The notes beneath the pieces were generated by a model. That model was not told where the DNA came from. It saw only the letters and a list, made by a program, of their open reading frames with translations, and made no database searches. The translations under genes and the position numbers were made by a program. Shown one piece after another: positions 1 through 10,515 of a DNA stretch of 64,000 bases. Each line of letters begins with the position of its first letter. Positions within the stretch are counted from its first letter, which is position 1. The stretch covers positions 11,099,041 to 11,163,040 of the forward strand of contig NC_079974.1 in assembly GCF_029852145.1 (NCBI RefSeq), written 5' to 3'. This DNA is from Microplitis mediator. Its lineage: Eukaryota > Arthropoda > Insecta > Hymenoptera > Braconidae.

Positions 1-769
1 TAAATACAGTTTGAGTGGTCTCGGTTTCCTGTCACCCGATACTTAAAACCTAAACAAAACACACGCATAAAAATCATGAATAGGCCCTTGTTCTATAGTT
101 AACAGTAAATATGGTTATAAACAAATGCATACTCTATAAACAAATAAGAAAAGGATATATTTAATAAATAAATGTCAATCGTATTGAATAATTAAAAATA
201 GAATAATTAACTAAAAGATTGTATTCAAGTACAGGAAAATGGAATATAAATAATATAAGTAATGAGTAAAGTCATAGAACGGATAAATAATGAACGTAGA
301 TGTGTAAGCTCATATTTCGTTAGTGTATTAGTAGGAAGTATAAATGTAGAAGTATATAATTAGAAAGAACGTTGATATGTATAAGTACATATATTGCGTA
401 AGTATGTGTGTGAGCATGAGAATGGTGGGAGAAGTCGAAGTGTGGAGAGTCAGAGATCTTTCTGCCGTCTGATGTAACTTCACTTCTCTCCGAGAACTAT
501 TGACGAGCACAACTATTATTACTGATCAAATCTTATCTATACTTTATAATAAAACTTAGTCTTCTGATAAAAGTTATTTTATCAATTACATCTATCCTTA
601 TCCATAACTTCATTATTTCATTAAATAATATTAATAATAATCATCATCATCATAGTAAACAATGAATTTATCACTGTTTTCAAATTCAAAATTGGTCCCG
701 CGTGACAACGAACTTCCCACTGTCCTGGAGGTGGCGTCAGCTCCGATCCTAGTAACCTCCCAGGACATA
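1..769. repeat. LTR-like unit, copy A (cut by the window start)
   Basis: This stretch is repeated, with small differences, at about 1029-1958. Shared landmarks include the block ending in CCTCCCAGGACATA and an internal ATTGGTCCCGCGTGACAACG block at about 690. Copy A lacks a segment of about 160 bp that copy B has near 1203-1360. Copy A ends GGACATA and copy B begins immediately with TGTTATGTCC, so the two lie head to tail with no spacer. The short open frames here have no recognisable protein. A tandem genomic duplication is the main alternative to an LTR origin. Confidence 0.6.
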
Positions 770-1961
770 TGTTATGTCCTCAGTGGCCTCAGGTGCCTCC
801 ACCTGTTAATTAATTAGTAAACTTGAGATCCATATATAGGCGCGCATTTAAATTTCATTTGAAATTATATATTAATATCTTACAACACTTATTGCGTCTT
901 ATCAATATTTAGTCAATAATTTAAATAATAAATCATCGTGGCACATACTTATTAAATTATATATTTTCATTATAAGAAACTTTAAATAAGTAGATAAATA
1001 AATCTTTATTTTGTATTCAGAGAAATATAAAGACAGTTTGAGTGGTCTTGGAACGTTTCCTGTCACCCGATACTTAAAACCTATACAAAACATGCATAAA
1101 AATCATAAATAGGCCCTTGTTCTATAGTTAACAGTAAATATGGTTATAAACAAATGCATACTCTATAAATAAATAAGAAAAGGATATATTTAATAAATTA
1201 ATGTTACTTATAAATGGAAATCATATCACAAGAACTTTACTATTATTGTTAATATATATACATATTAAATAAAGAGTGACTCGTATTATAAATAAATTAA
1301 TAGAAATATAGAAATATAGCATTAGAATAATTATAATGGTGTTTCATGATAAATAATAATGTCAATCGTGTTAAATAATTAAATATAGAATAATTGATTA
1401 AAAGATTGTATTTAAGTATAGGAAAATGGAATATAAATAATATAAGTAATAAGTAAAATCATAGAACGGATAAATAAAGAACGTAGATGTGAAACCTCAC
1501 ATCTCCTACGTGTATTAGCAGGAAGTATAAATGTATAAGTATATTATTAGAAAGAACGTTGATATGTATGAGTACATATATTGCATAAGTATGTGTGTGA
1601 GTATGAGAATGGTGGGAGAAGTCGAAGAGTAGAGAGTCAGATATCTTTCTGCCGTCTGATGTAACTTCAATTCTCTCCGAGAACTATTGACGAGCACAAC
1701 TATTATTACTGATCAAATCTTATCTACACTTTATAATGAAACTCAGTCTTCAGATAAAAGTTATTTTATCAATTAAATCTATCCTTATCCATAATTTCAT
1801 TATTTCATTAAATAATAATCATAATCATCATCATCATCATCATAGTCAACAATAAATTTATCACTGTTTTCAAATTCAAAATTGGTCCCGCGTGACAACG
1901 AACTGCCACTGTCCAGGAGGTGGCGTCAGCTCCGACCCTAGTAACCTCCCAGGACATAACA
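770..1961. repeat. LTR-like unit, copy B
   Basis: The unit is 1192 bp. It begins TGTTATGTCC and ends GGACATAACA, a perfect 10-bp inverted terminal pair with TG...CA ends, as expected of a long terminal repeat. No reverse transcriptase or gag lies beside it in the window. It ends 186 bp before the Sirt6 start codon, so it may overlap or replace part of the gene's promoter. The LTR reading is an inference from its ends. Confidence 0.55.
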
Positions 1962-2147
1962 CATAACCTATTGGGGAAGTTTTGTGTAAAATGTCACAGA
2001 TCAGATCTTATCGCAATCCGAGAATTTTTATTTTCTATGATTGTTGATTGATGTATCAGCATAATTCTAAGTTAAACATCTAGTTTTATTATTCTACAAA
2101 AGTGCTTATAAATACAATAAGTTTAACTTATAATTTTGTAGTTTAAA
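1962..2147 (+). promoter_or_regulatory. Presumed 5' UTR and core promoter of Sirt6
   Basis: This is the only non-repeat sequence between the LTR-like unit and the Sirt6 start codon. I see no TATA box at a fitting distance and cannot place a transcription start. The start codon context (TTTAAAATGT) has A at -3, acceptable for insects. The call is positional only. Confidence 0.35.
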
Positions 2148-2213
2148 ATGTCTTGCAATTATGCGGATGGATTATCACCGTACGAAAATAAAGGTGTTTT
2201 AGGTCTTGATGAG
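2148..2213 (+). CDS. Sirt6: Sirtuin 6, coding exon 1 (partial gene)
   Basis: This exon encodes 22 residues beginning MSCNYADGLSPYENKG and ending GLDE. From memory this is close to the N-terminus of animal SIRT6, the nuclear NAD-dependent deacylase that acts on histone H3 and other substrates in chromatin and DNA repair. It ends GAG|GTAAAT, a good splice donor, in phase 0. The next exon lies 21.6 kb downstream at 23773 and continues the family pattern. The ATG is chosen because the conserved N-terminus starts at it. The exon is too short to be found by an ORF-length filter. Confidence 0.88.
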
Positions 2214-3479
2214 GTAAATTGCTTTACATCCTTATAGTTTCCGCTCCGTTTTTTCTACACACTCTCAACTGTGCAGTTTGAAAATTGAATATTATTCACA
2301 AGAGCCATTATTGACTTCAGTCTAGACCCCCAGAGCTTGAATTGCGTCCATGTTCCGAGGTCCAAGCAATCATTCCTGACTAAATTTACGTAGATGCCAT
2401 AACTTTATGTTTCAATTCTATCACAAGTTACTGGTTAAAATGTAAATTATAAAAATTTTTTAAGGGCTGACCATGATTTTTTAAAAGTGGCTTGAAAAAA
2501 ACTTCAATGTATCCACTATGGAGGGTAGAGGTAAGGAGCACTCTCTCTGTATATTAGAAGTGTCCTTAAAATCAGAGAAATTTATGGTGGCGCTGCTTTA
2601 AGAGAATGACTTTATTTGAAAGAAAACGTCTAAAACTGTTAGAGTAGGACAGAATTAAACGAAGAAAGATGTAAATCCGGTTCGTAAGCGCGCGACTTTC
2701 AAAAAATTATAATATCAAATTTTAGAGTATCAAGAAAATAATGTTATTTCTGTCGTTGATTCAATATATAACAATGATATTTAAATTTTTAATACTCTTT
2801 TCAGTAATAAGAACTTAAATACAATGTATAAAAACTAATAAATCAGAAAAAAATTTTTTTTTGTGAAGAGTTTGATTGCTAGGAATAATTAAAATTACAA
2901 TCGAGTACATAAATTTATTTCGAAACATTGTTATAAATTTTGAACAATGATATAACGTATAAGAAGTATATGAAACAAAACAAATAATATAGCTTAAATA
3001 AACTTGAAGAAAAAAATAATAATTAAAAGAATAATGACAAGCTTTTAACCTATTAACTTAAAAGTTATTTGTTAATCTAAGTATCTATAGAAAAATAACA
3101 CTCTATTAAATAATAACTATCTTATAATGCATAGAAATGTTGCGTAACTGAATATTTGTACATTTCTAAAATATAGGAGTAACAGAATCGTAACGACAGC
3201 TTACTTTTGATTAAATGATTCTGTTCTTTGAAGTGCATAGAAAATCAGTATAAATATTAAGGTATGTCGAAAAACAACATTTATTTCTTTTTTTTTTTTG
3301 GCACCACCAAAAATCGATGGTATTTGACAAAATAAATTTTACCAGAAGATCAGTTCTTAAATTAAAATTTTGGAGGTAGCTTATCGCGATTTTTGATTTC
3401 CCATTTACATAACATGGGAAAAAAAAGTTTTTTAGTTTGGAATTTTTCACCTCGACAATGGCTCATTGTACAGATAAGC

Positions 3480-4060
3480 CTGGAATACATATTCGTAGGG
3501 AATTGAACGTTCTACAAAAAATGTCTCTTATCATTTTTTGATAAATCTATCTGTTCATAAGTTATTGGAGCTCGATGTCGAATTATAGTGAACTTCGAGA
3601 TCTTTTTGCTTTTTCGTCGAAACTATAAGACTTACCATAAAATGTCATAAAGTCTTTTTTGTAGACAAATTTTATTTCCTACAAATTATCTCTGATAACG
3701 TCTTTTTGGATTCCGTATGATTTTCTAGTTATTTCTATTTTAATATCGAGATCTTAAAATCGATTCGAACACTATTTTTTTTAAGATCTTGATATTAAAA
3801 TGGAAATAACTAGAAAATCATGCGGAACTCGAAAAAACTTTATCAGAAATAATTTGTAGGAAATAAAATTGTCTACAAAAAAGATTTCATGACATTTTAT
3901 GGTAAGTCTTATAGTTTCGCCGAAAAAGCAAAAAGATCTCGAAATTCATTATAATTCGACTTCGAGCTCCAATAACTTTTGAACAGATGGATTTATCAAA
4001 AAATAATAAGAGGCATTTCTTGTAGACGCGTTCTGTTAAATTGTAGAGCTGATTGAAATT
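3480..4060. repeat. Long imperfect palindrome (hairpin) centred near 3764
   Basis: The left arm (about 3490-3760) and right arm (about 3770-4050) are reverse complements with scattered mismatches. The inner arm reads AGATCTTGATATTAAAATGG on one side and its complement on the other. Both arms carry the recurrent module TTTTTTGTAGAC/TACAAAAAA. The short ORFs across it are by-products of AT-rich palindromes, not genes. Confidence 0.75.
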
Positions 4061-4621
4061 CGAAATCGATTGATTCAGTCGTTTCAAAAATATTTGCAAA
4101 AAACCGTTTTTTACCATTTATTTTTTCCACGATGCTAAACAAATACATTTAATTTAAATTAGATTATTATACACTTATAGGCTGTGTTAGAAAAAAAATC
4201 TTTTGTTTTCTTGGATTAAATATACCTCAGAAGATAATTTAACAAACAATGAAAATCCTCCTAAAATTTCAGCTTCATATCTCAAAAATCGAGCTGAGGA
4301 GCATGGGGGGGTTCCGCCTTCCCATTTAAAATACGCAGGGAAAAATTTATTTTTGTATTTTGTAAATAAGTATGTGCAAAAATTTATTTTCTGAATATCT
4401 CTTGACGCACCCAACCGATTATGCTCAATTTCTCAAAAGTTGTTGGAATTAATCAACCGCTTTAAATGCCACCATAAAACTGAGCTATTTAAGAAATATG
4501 AAAAAAAAAGTTTTTTTTTTTTGGATATTTCAAAAACTTTCGAATCGATCGGTTCCAAAATCTATTCAGCTCGAGAACTTGATAAAAGCTTTCACGGCAC
4601 AAACTTTCACCACATTGTTTA

Positions 4622-6378
4622 TTAGATTGACTACAAAAAATCGACTATTTTTTTTTATCAAGGACACATACTCAGAAGTTTCAGTAGGGTAAAAGAAGAC
4701 GCCAGTTAAAATTTGAGCCCTTAACATTAATATTAAGTACTCGCTGGATGTGATTTTTTATTTCCCATTTGAATAACATGGGAAAAAAATTTTTTAAGTT
4801 CGGAATTGTATACCTCGATAATGGCTTATTGCACAAATAAGCCCAGGATATATTTTACTAGAAAATTTAATGTTCTATAAAAAAGGACTCTTATGATTTT
4901 TTGATAAATCCATCTGTTTAAAAGTTATTTAAGTTTCAAGTTAAATTTATAGTAAATTTTGAGATCTTTTCACTTTCTGGCGAAACTGATAGTTTCCATG
5001 ACATTTTGTAATAAGTCTGATAATTACATAATGTCATGGAAACTTTTTTGTAGATAATTTTTATCGTTACAAATTATTAAGAATAAAGTTTTTCGAAATT
5101 CTGCGTTGTTTTCAAGTTATTTCCATTTCAATGTCAAGCTCTTAAAAAAATAGATTTCTGATTAATTTTAAGAGCTTGACATTAAAATGAAAATAACTTG
5201 AAAACAACGCAGAATTTCGAAAAACTTTATTCTTAATAATTTGTAATGAATGAAATTATCTACAAAAAAGTTTCTATGACATTTTGTAATAAGACTGATA
5301 GTTTCGCCAGAAACTGAAATGATCTCAAAATTTACTATAAATTTGACTTGAAGCTTAAATAACTTTTGAACAGTGGGATTTATCAAAAAAAGATAAGACT
5401 TTTTTTGTAGAGCGTTCAATTTACTACAAAAACATTTGTTGTGCATTAAAATCCGTTGATTGGTTTATGAGCTGGAAAATTCTAAAAAAAAAAAAATTTT
5501 TTTTCCCGTGTTATTTAAATGGAAAATAGAAAAATAGATTGAGGCAAACCTTAATATCATTATTAAGAGCTCGGAATGGTACCAAAATTTTTATTTTTTG
5601 TTATACTTTCAATTTTTGGATACCATAAAAAAAAAATTTTTTTTTTTTTTTTTAAACACCCTAGTGAATATGCACTGATTTGCAGCACTTTTCACTAATT
5701 CATTTCAACAGAGCAGCGAAACTATCAGACTTATCACAAAATGTTAGAAGATCTTTTTTGTAGAGAATTTTATTTCCTACAAATTATCTCTGACAAAATT
5801 TTTTTTAATTCCGGATTGTTTTATAGTTATTACCATTTTAATATCAAGATCTTAAAAAAAATATAGTATTCGGATCAATTGGAAGATCTTGATATTAAAA
5901 TGATAATAACTAGAAAACAATGCGGAATTTTAAAAAATTTTATCTAAGATAATTTGTAGGAAATAAAATTGTCTACAATAAAGATTTTTTAACATTTTGT
6001 GATAAATCTGATAGTTTCGATGGAAAAGTAAAAAGATCTTGATATTTACTATAAATTTGACTTCAATCTCAAATAACTTTTAAACAGATGGATTTATCAA
6101 AAAATCATAAGAGTCCTTTTTTATAGAACATTAAATTTTCTAGTAAAATATATCCTGGGCTTATTTGTGCAATAAGCCATTATCGAGGTATACAATTCCG
6201 AACTTAAAAAATTTTTTTCCCATGTTATTCAAATGGGAAATAAAAAATCACAATCAGCGAGTACTTAATATTAATGTTAAGGGCTCAAATTTTAACTGGT
6301 GACTTCTTTTACCCTATTGAAACTTCTGAGTCTGTGTCCTTGATAAAAAAAAATAGTTGATTTTTTTGAATCAGTCTA
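4622..6378. mobile_element. Compound foldback element (nested hairpins), TTAG...CTA ends
   Basis: The outer arms are complementary. The left starts TTAGATTGACTACAAAAAATC at 4622 and the right ends AATCAGTCTA at about 6378. Further inside, AACATGGGAAAAAAATTTTT near 4780 matches its complement near 6225. Each half is itself a hairpin (centres near 5157 and 5875), giving a palindrome of palindromes. A 7-bp TTGTTTA flanks both sides (4615-4621, 6379-6385) and may be a target duplication or chance. There is no coding capacity. Confidence 0.65.
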
Positions 6379-6753
6379 TTGTTTATATATAATTTAAGAC
6401 TTAAATTGACATGTTGAGAGTAATGCACTACCTCAAACGCAAAAAAAATTAATTTAAAAAATAATTTGAATTGTTCTTACAAATATTTAAAATTTTCACT
6501 TGACTATGTTATCAATTGAATATTCATTTACATTACTTTTATCAACTACTTTATTCAGTACAACTACTTCTGTACTCTACTATTTCCCTTTGGCATACTT
6601 CACTTCATCAACAATCGCCACGTTCACATCTAACCATTCGTGCTCATCAGCGCCTTTGTAGTTGGTTTCAGAACTATAATTTTCCAGCTTATCGTGGACA
6701 CTTTTGAGAGTGAAGCCCCATATGAGAGAGTGCTCCTTACCTCTACCCTCCAT

Positions 6754-7240
6754 AACACCGTGTTAATACGGTATACTCACTGATATTTATCTATACAAAT
6801 ATAAATCTTTATATATGGGGCATTCCATGCCAAATCGACCACTTTTGACACCGACCCTTTTAAATTTTTCTGAAATTTATGTATCTTTCTCTGCACTATT
6901 GGAAACAATTTCCAGAATATTTGTACCCAATCAAAAAAAAGTTACGAGTTATTCAAAAAAATAGCTTTTTTTTTGTTAAATAACCATAACTTTTTTGAAA
7001 ATTGACTAAGTGGGATGTTTTTTTTTTAATTTTTGTTTTATAATATACTTTTTAGAAAAAAAAATAAAAATGATAATTCGAATTCGTATGCAACGTTTTC
7101 TGTTAAACTTATGAAAAAAAAACGAAAATTTCGGGATGATTGACATTTTTGATTTTCGATTTTTTTTTATTTTTAAAAACTTCAGTATTTTCTGCGAATT
7201 TCCTGAAATTTTCAGAGTGTCATATTATTTCTTTCGATTT
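6754..7240. other. Intronic sequence with a repeat fragment
   Basis: From about 6817 it begins GGGCATTCCATGCCAAATCG, a motif that returns in altered form at 44669-44695. The rest is AT-rich with homopolymer runs and no supported gene. Confidence 0.35.
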
Positions 7241-7486
7241 TTAACTTCCCGCTAAGAAAATCAATGACTTTCGAAAAATTAGGGAAGTTATTGTTTTCAC
7301 CCCGATTTTCGAAAATCGAGTTTTCATCAGATGTTGACGTTTTGAGGTCCTAGGAAGCTATTCTGACTATTTTCAGAATGATGTCCGAGTGTGTATGTGT
7401 GTGTATGTGTGTGTGTGTGTGTGTAAACTCTTTGTAACTTTTTAACTAGTGAATCGATTTGGATGTTTAAGGCGGCAATCGACCTG
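7241..7486. repeat. Dispersed repeat family A, copy 1, with GT microsatellite
   Basis: It has the family core AACTTCCCGC, TTTTCGAAAATCGAG, CATCAGAT...GACGTTTTGAGG and GATGTCCGAGTGTGTATGTG, followed by a (GT)n run (about 7388-7422). Related copies lie at 13130-13880, 40560-40860, 42480-42792 with 44045-44215, and 57480-58170. It is non-coding in every copy. Confidence 0.6.
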
Positions 7487-7683
7487 GTAGAGCTTAATCA
7501 GCTCAACTGGTAGAGCACTCGGCGCGATACCGAATTGGTCTGGGTTCGATTCCCAGTTCGGGCTATCTATATTTTTCTTAATTTATCTATAAATTGTCTT
7601 ATTGAGAAGGTTATTTGCATGTTTGCATGTTTACATGTTTAGGTTTCCATTTCCACCAAGGAAACCATTTCCACCATTTAAAT
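7487..7683 (+). repeat. tRNA-derived SINE, copy 1
   Basis: The head contains a Pol III A-box-like GCTCAACTGGTAGAGC (7501-7516) and a perfect B box GGTTCGATTCC (7543-7553). A fixed tail of about 120 bp follows (CTTAATTTATCTATAAATTG, then GCATGTTTGCATG, then TTAGGTTTCCA). The acceptor stem is mismatched and the anticodon loop lacks U33, so it is not a working tRNA. Three copies share the tail, which defines a family. Confidence 0.7.
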
Positions 7684-7839
7684 ATAGTGGAAACCTAAAC
7701 ATGCAAACATGCAAATAACCTTCTCAATAAGACAATTTATAGATAAATTAAGAAAAATATAGATAGCCCGAACTGGGAATCGAACCCAGACTAATTCGGT
7801 ATCGCGCCGAGTGCTCTACCAGTTGAGCTATCCGGCACT
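7684..7839 (-). repeat. tRNA-derived SINE, copy 2 (inverted to copy 1)
   Basis: This is an almost exact reverse complement of copy 1, with the head ending TATCCGGCAC at 7838. Together the two copies form an inverted pair with a very short spacer (7487-7839). A detached piece of the same tail lies at about 7905-7955. Confidence 0.7.
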
Positions 7840-7955
7840 ATATTATATTCCGTTCAATTTGATCTATAACTTATTGAGCCACACCGTCCATCGTACGGTA
7901 ATACACCATTTAAATATAGTGTAAACCTAAACATGCAAACATGCAAATAACCGAC

Positions 7956-8690
7956 CTGAAATCTAACTATAATTATATCGAATATCGATATTCCAGTAAT
8001 TTCCATAATATTTAATTAATTACATAAAGTAATATAATATAATAATAGAATCATATTATTTAAGATATTTGAACGTTATGAATATGAGTAATAGTTGATA
8101 AAGTTATTTTTCTATATTTTATCAAATAGAAATAAGCGCTGACGCCTCAAGTAAATCCTCGAGACGTGCAGCTGCACAAACATCTATTTTGTTTAAGATA
8201 ACTTTTGTTAATGGATAAGTGACTAATTTTTTAGTAACAAAAGTGGAGAGACCGTGAGAATGAAGTAATTTCAATAAATATTAGAATGGATCATTCGAGA
8301 ACATGTGTTATCTCGAATGACCCCTCCATATGAATTGATGCCTGGGTCTGATGCACAAACGCCGCGTATTGATAAGGCTTACTCTAGTTTTTCTCGATTA
8401 AGAGAAATCAGTCTGATATATAGAATCATCAAGAGTAGTCAGGCTCAGTATAAAAAAAACTTCTTTCACACCTCTCGAAGTTATTGTTAAGAATTAGAGC
8501 GATCATAAAGCACACCAGCGCTTTCGCGCTTGAGGTGTGCAATACATTAACAATTTTATAAATTACTTCAATTGTATATTATCACATCTCTCAAAACTAT
8601 TCCTTTAAGTCTTATTCCGGTTCAAGTCTTGTTTGAAAAAATTGGCTTTTATTGCAATTGGGATATTTTGCCAGATTTCCCAGAAAAATA
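7956..8690. other. Intronic stretch, no gene seen
   Basis: AT-rich sequence. Two small stem-loops are visible: 8291-8320, with stem TCATTCGAGA and loop ACATGTGTTA, and 8511-8539, with CACACC/GGTGTG arms around a CGCTTTCGCGC core. No family is recognised. Confidence 0.3.
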
Positions 8691-9476
8691 TAGGGCAGGG
8701 CGGGGCTAGTTGATCATAAGGGCAAGTTGTGCAATCGAAATATCTTGAAAACTAAACAACTTACAACAAAAGTTCAAATGGTGAAAAGAAAGGGTTATGG
8801 GAGGAGAACACATTGCATGATTATCAATTACCATCCGGTGCTCAGACTTATTAACAGAAAGGTTTGTTTTTTTTGCGTCAAAAAAAAAAACAGTTCTTCA
8901 GAATTTTTCTCCTATACTCGTATAAAAATACTTTTTCGTGATCACGTAACTATTCAAAGATAATTTAATTGTTGCTCTTTCGATTATATATGGTTATTTA
9001 TTTTTAACTCTTATCATTTTTTTATAATTGAACTTTTACTTTGTTGCCTCATTTGGGGCTAGTTGAGCATGGCGCGCTCAATGCATTAAATGCGTGCCGA
9101 GCGTCGATCTAACCTATATGTTTGCATACATGCAATTGTGATAGTGAAAAAAATTATTCAATACCCAGTGAACACAATTATGTCAAACTGACGTCAGAAT
9201 GATGTCAGCTACGTCATGATTTACGTAAGATGTGAGTCATATATGACTCATAATTTCCCACTTCCTGACGTAAGATTTTTACGTAAGATAGATGACGTAA
9301 ATATGACCTCCAATTGAGATCATCACGACTTAACTGACGTCAGATGGACATCACTCTGATGTCATAGAGGAGTAAAGTTGCTACCAAATTCTTACAAAAA
9401 TATGACGTCCAGCTGACGTACTTGTCATTTAGTTGACGTCAAGGTGACATAAATTTAATCTAAAAATAGTGATGTC

Positions 9477-9700
9477 CTTTAGAACAAGTAGTTAATCGTG
9501 TTTATGAAGAAGATGCTTTGCCAGTAAAAAATCATTTCGTTCCATCATATCCACTGATTCAAAAATTAGATAATGGTAAAATTAATTCTTTAGAGTTGAA
9601 TGGTTTCACCTTGAATTTAAAAAAAAATTAAAATTGTTGTTTATTATCAAATAAGCATATTTTAATGATTAATCACATAAATGTTACCAATGATCAAATA
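9477..9700 (+). pseudogene. Decayed ORF remnant inside the ACGT-array element
   Basis: Translation from about 9477 gives a protein-like run (including NRVYEEDALPVKNHF and PSYPLIQKLDNGKINSLE) that ends in stops near 9628. It resumes weakly after that. It looks like the remains of a transposon protein, by composition and by position between the arrays. I do not recognise the family. Confidence 0.3.
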
Positions 9701-10354
9701 ACAATACAAGGCGAACATTTTTCTAAATTTCATTCGCTATTTGTAAAACTCCGTGACTCTAAAGATTTAAATATTTATTGAGTAAAAAAGCGTATTAATC
9801 CAGATTTGATATGTTATGTCCAAAAAGTAGCTTGTACTGTAATATTTGGACAAATTTAATTATTATTATTTTCGGCCCTAGTCTTTCGACCAATAGATCG
9901 GGATCACACTGAATAATTATCTGGAAGGTTTGTTTGAAATGAAAGATGTTGAATATACAAATTAAACTACTATATATTATACAATTTACAATGTTGATGA
10001 TGTGAATACAATAAATCTGATATTAAAAACATTAGGTGGCTAGTCAGCCGTCTCTAATTTACAATAAAATGGTTACGATAAAATTTGTTTTAAATACTAG
10101 AGAGAGAGAGCTATAGAATTCTGAATATAATAAATTCTTTTATAATATTTCCGTGTGTTGGAAATGTTTCTACATGTTTTGGCATACATAAACTTAAAGA
10201 TTACAGTACCTGAAGTTGTGAAGACTGGAGTATACTTCTGATTTACACTGAGTTTACTGTATTATTCGCGATTACATTTGATTTCGGCGTTAACTTAATA
10301 TTTCTAACCTGATTGACACAATATTTACTAAACACTAGTAATATAATTAATAAA

Positions 10355-10515
10355 GTAAAGTGTGAGGACACTTGTACAATTAAATAAAATAAATGACGTG
10401 TGAGAACACTTGTATATAAAAATAAAACTAGTACGGAACTAGCGTAAAGTGTGAGAACACTTGTAAATGAAAACTAGTACGGAACTAGTGTAAATGTGAG
10501 AACACTTGTACTTGA
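10355..10515. repeat. Short tandem block, GTGAGAACACTTGTA, about 4 copies
   Basis: GTGTGAGRACACTTGTA recurs four times at intervals of about 40-55 bp, with TAGTACGGAACTAG between some copies. The motif contains a GTG...CAC partial palindrome. Sequence from here to about 11640 (ending TTTGGTCGCCACGTAA, which resembles a primer-binding site) may be LTR debris, unproven. Confidence 0.45.

Larger units (their letters stand above)
2518..6753. mobile_element. 4.2-kb element bounded by 30-bp perfect inverted repeats
   Basis: Positions 2518-2547 (begins ATGGAGGGTAGAGGTAAGG) and 6724-6753 are exact reverse complements over 30 bp. The similarity extends weakly inward (a GAAGTGTCC-type block). No transposase is readable inside. 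The interior is largely made of long palindromic repeats described separately. It looks like a non-autonomous composite DNA element. No clear target-site duplication is seen. Confidence 0.55.

Noticed and set aside
4187..4692. Small open frames on both strands
   Set aside because: They lie in AT-rich palindromic repeats with no protein resemblance and mirror frames on the opposite strand.
7499..7567. tRNA gene candidates here and at 7770-7838 and 45435-45507
   Set aside because: Pol III boxes are good, but the acceptor stem is mismatched, U33 is missing, and a conserved non-tRNA tail is attached in all three. Treated as a SINE family.
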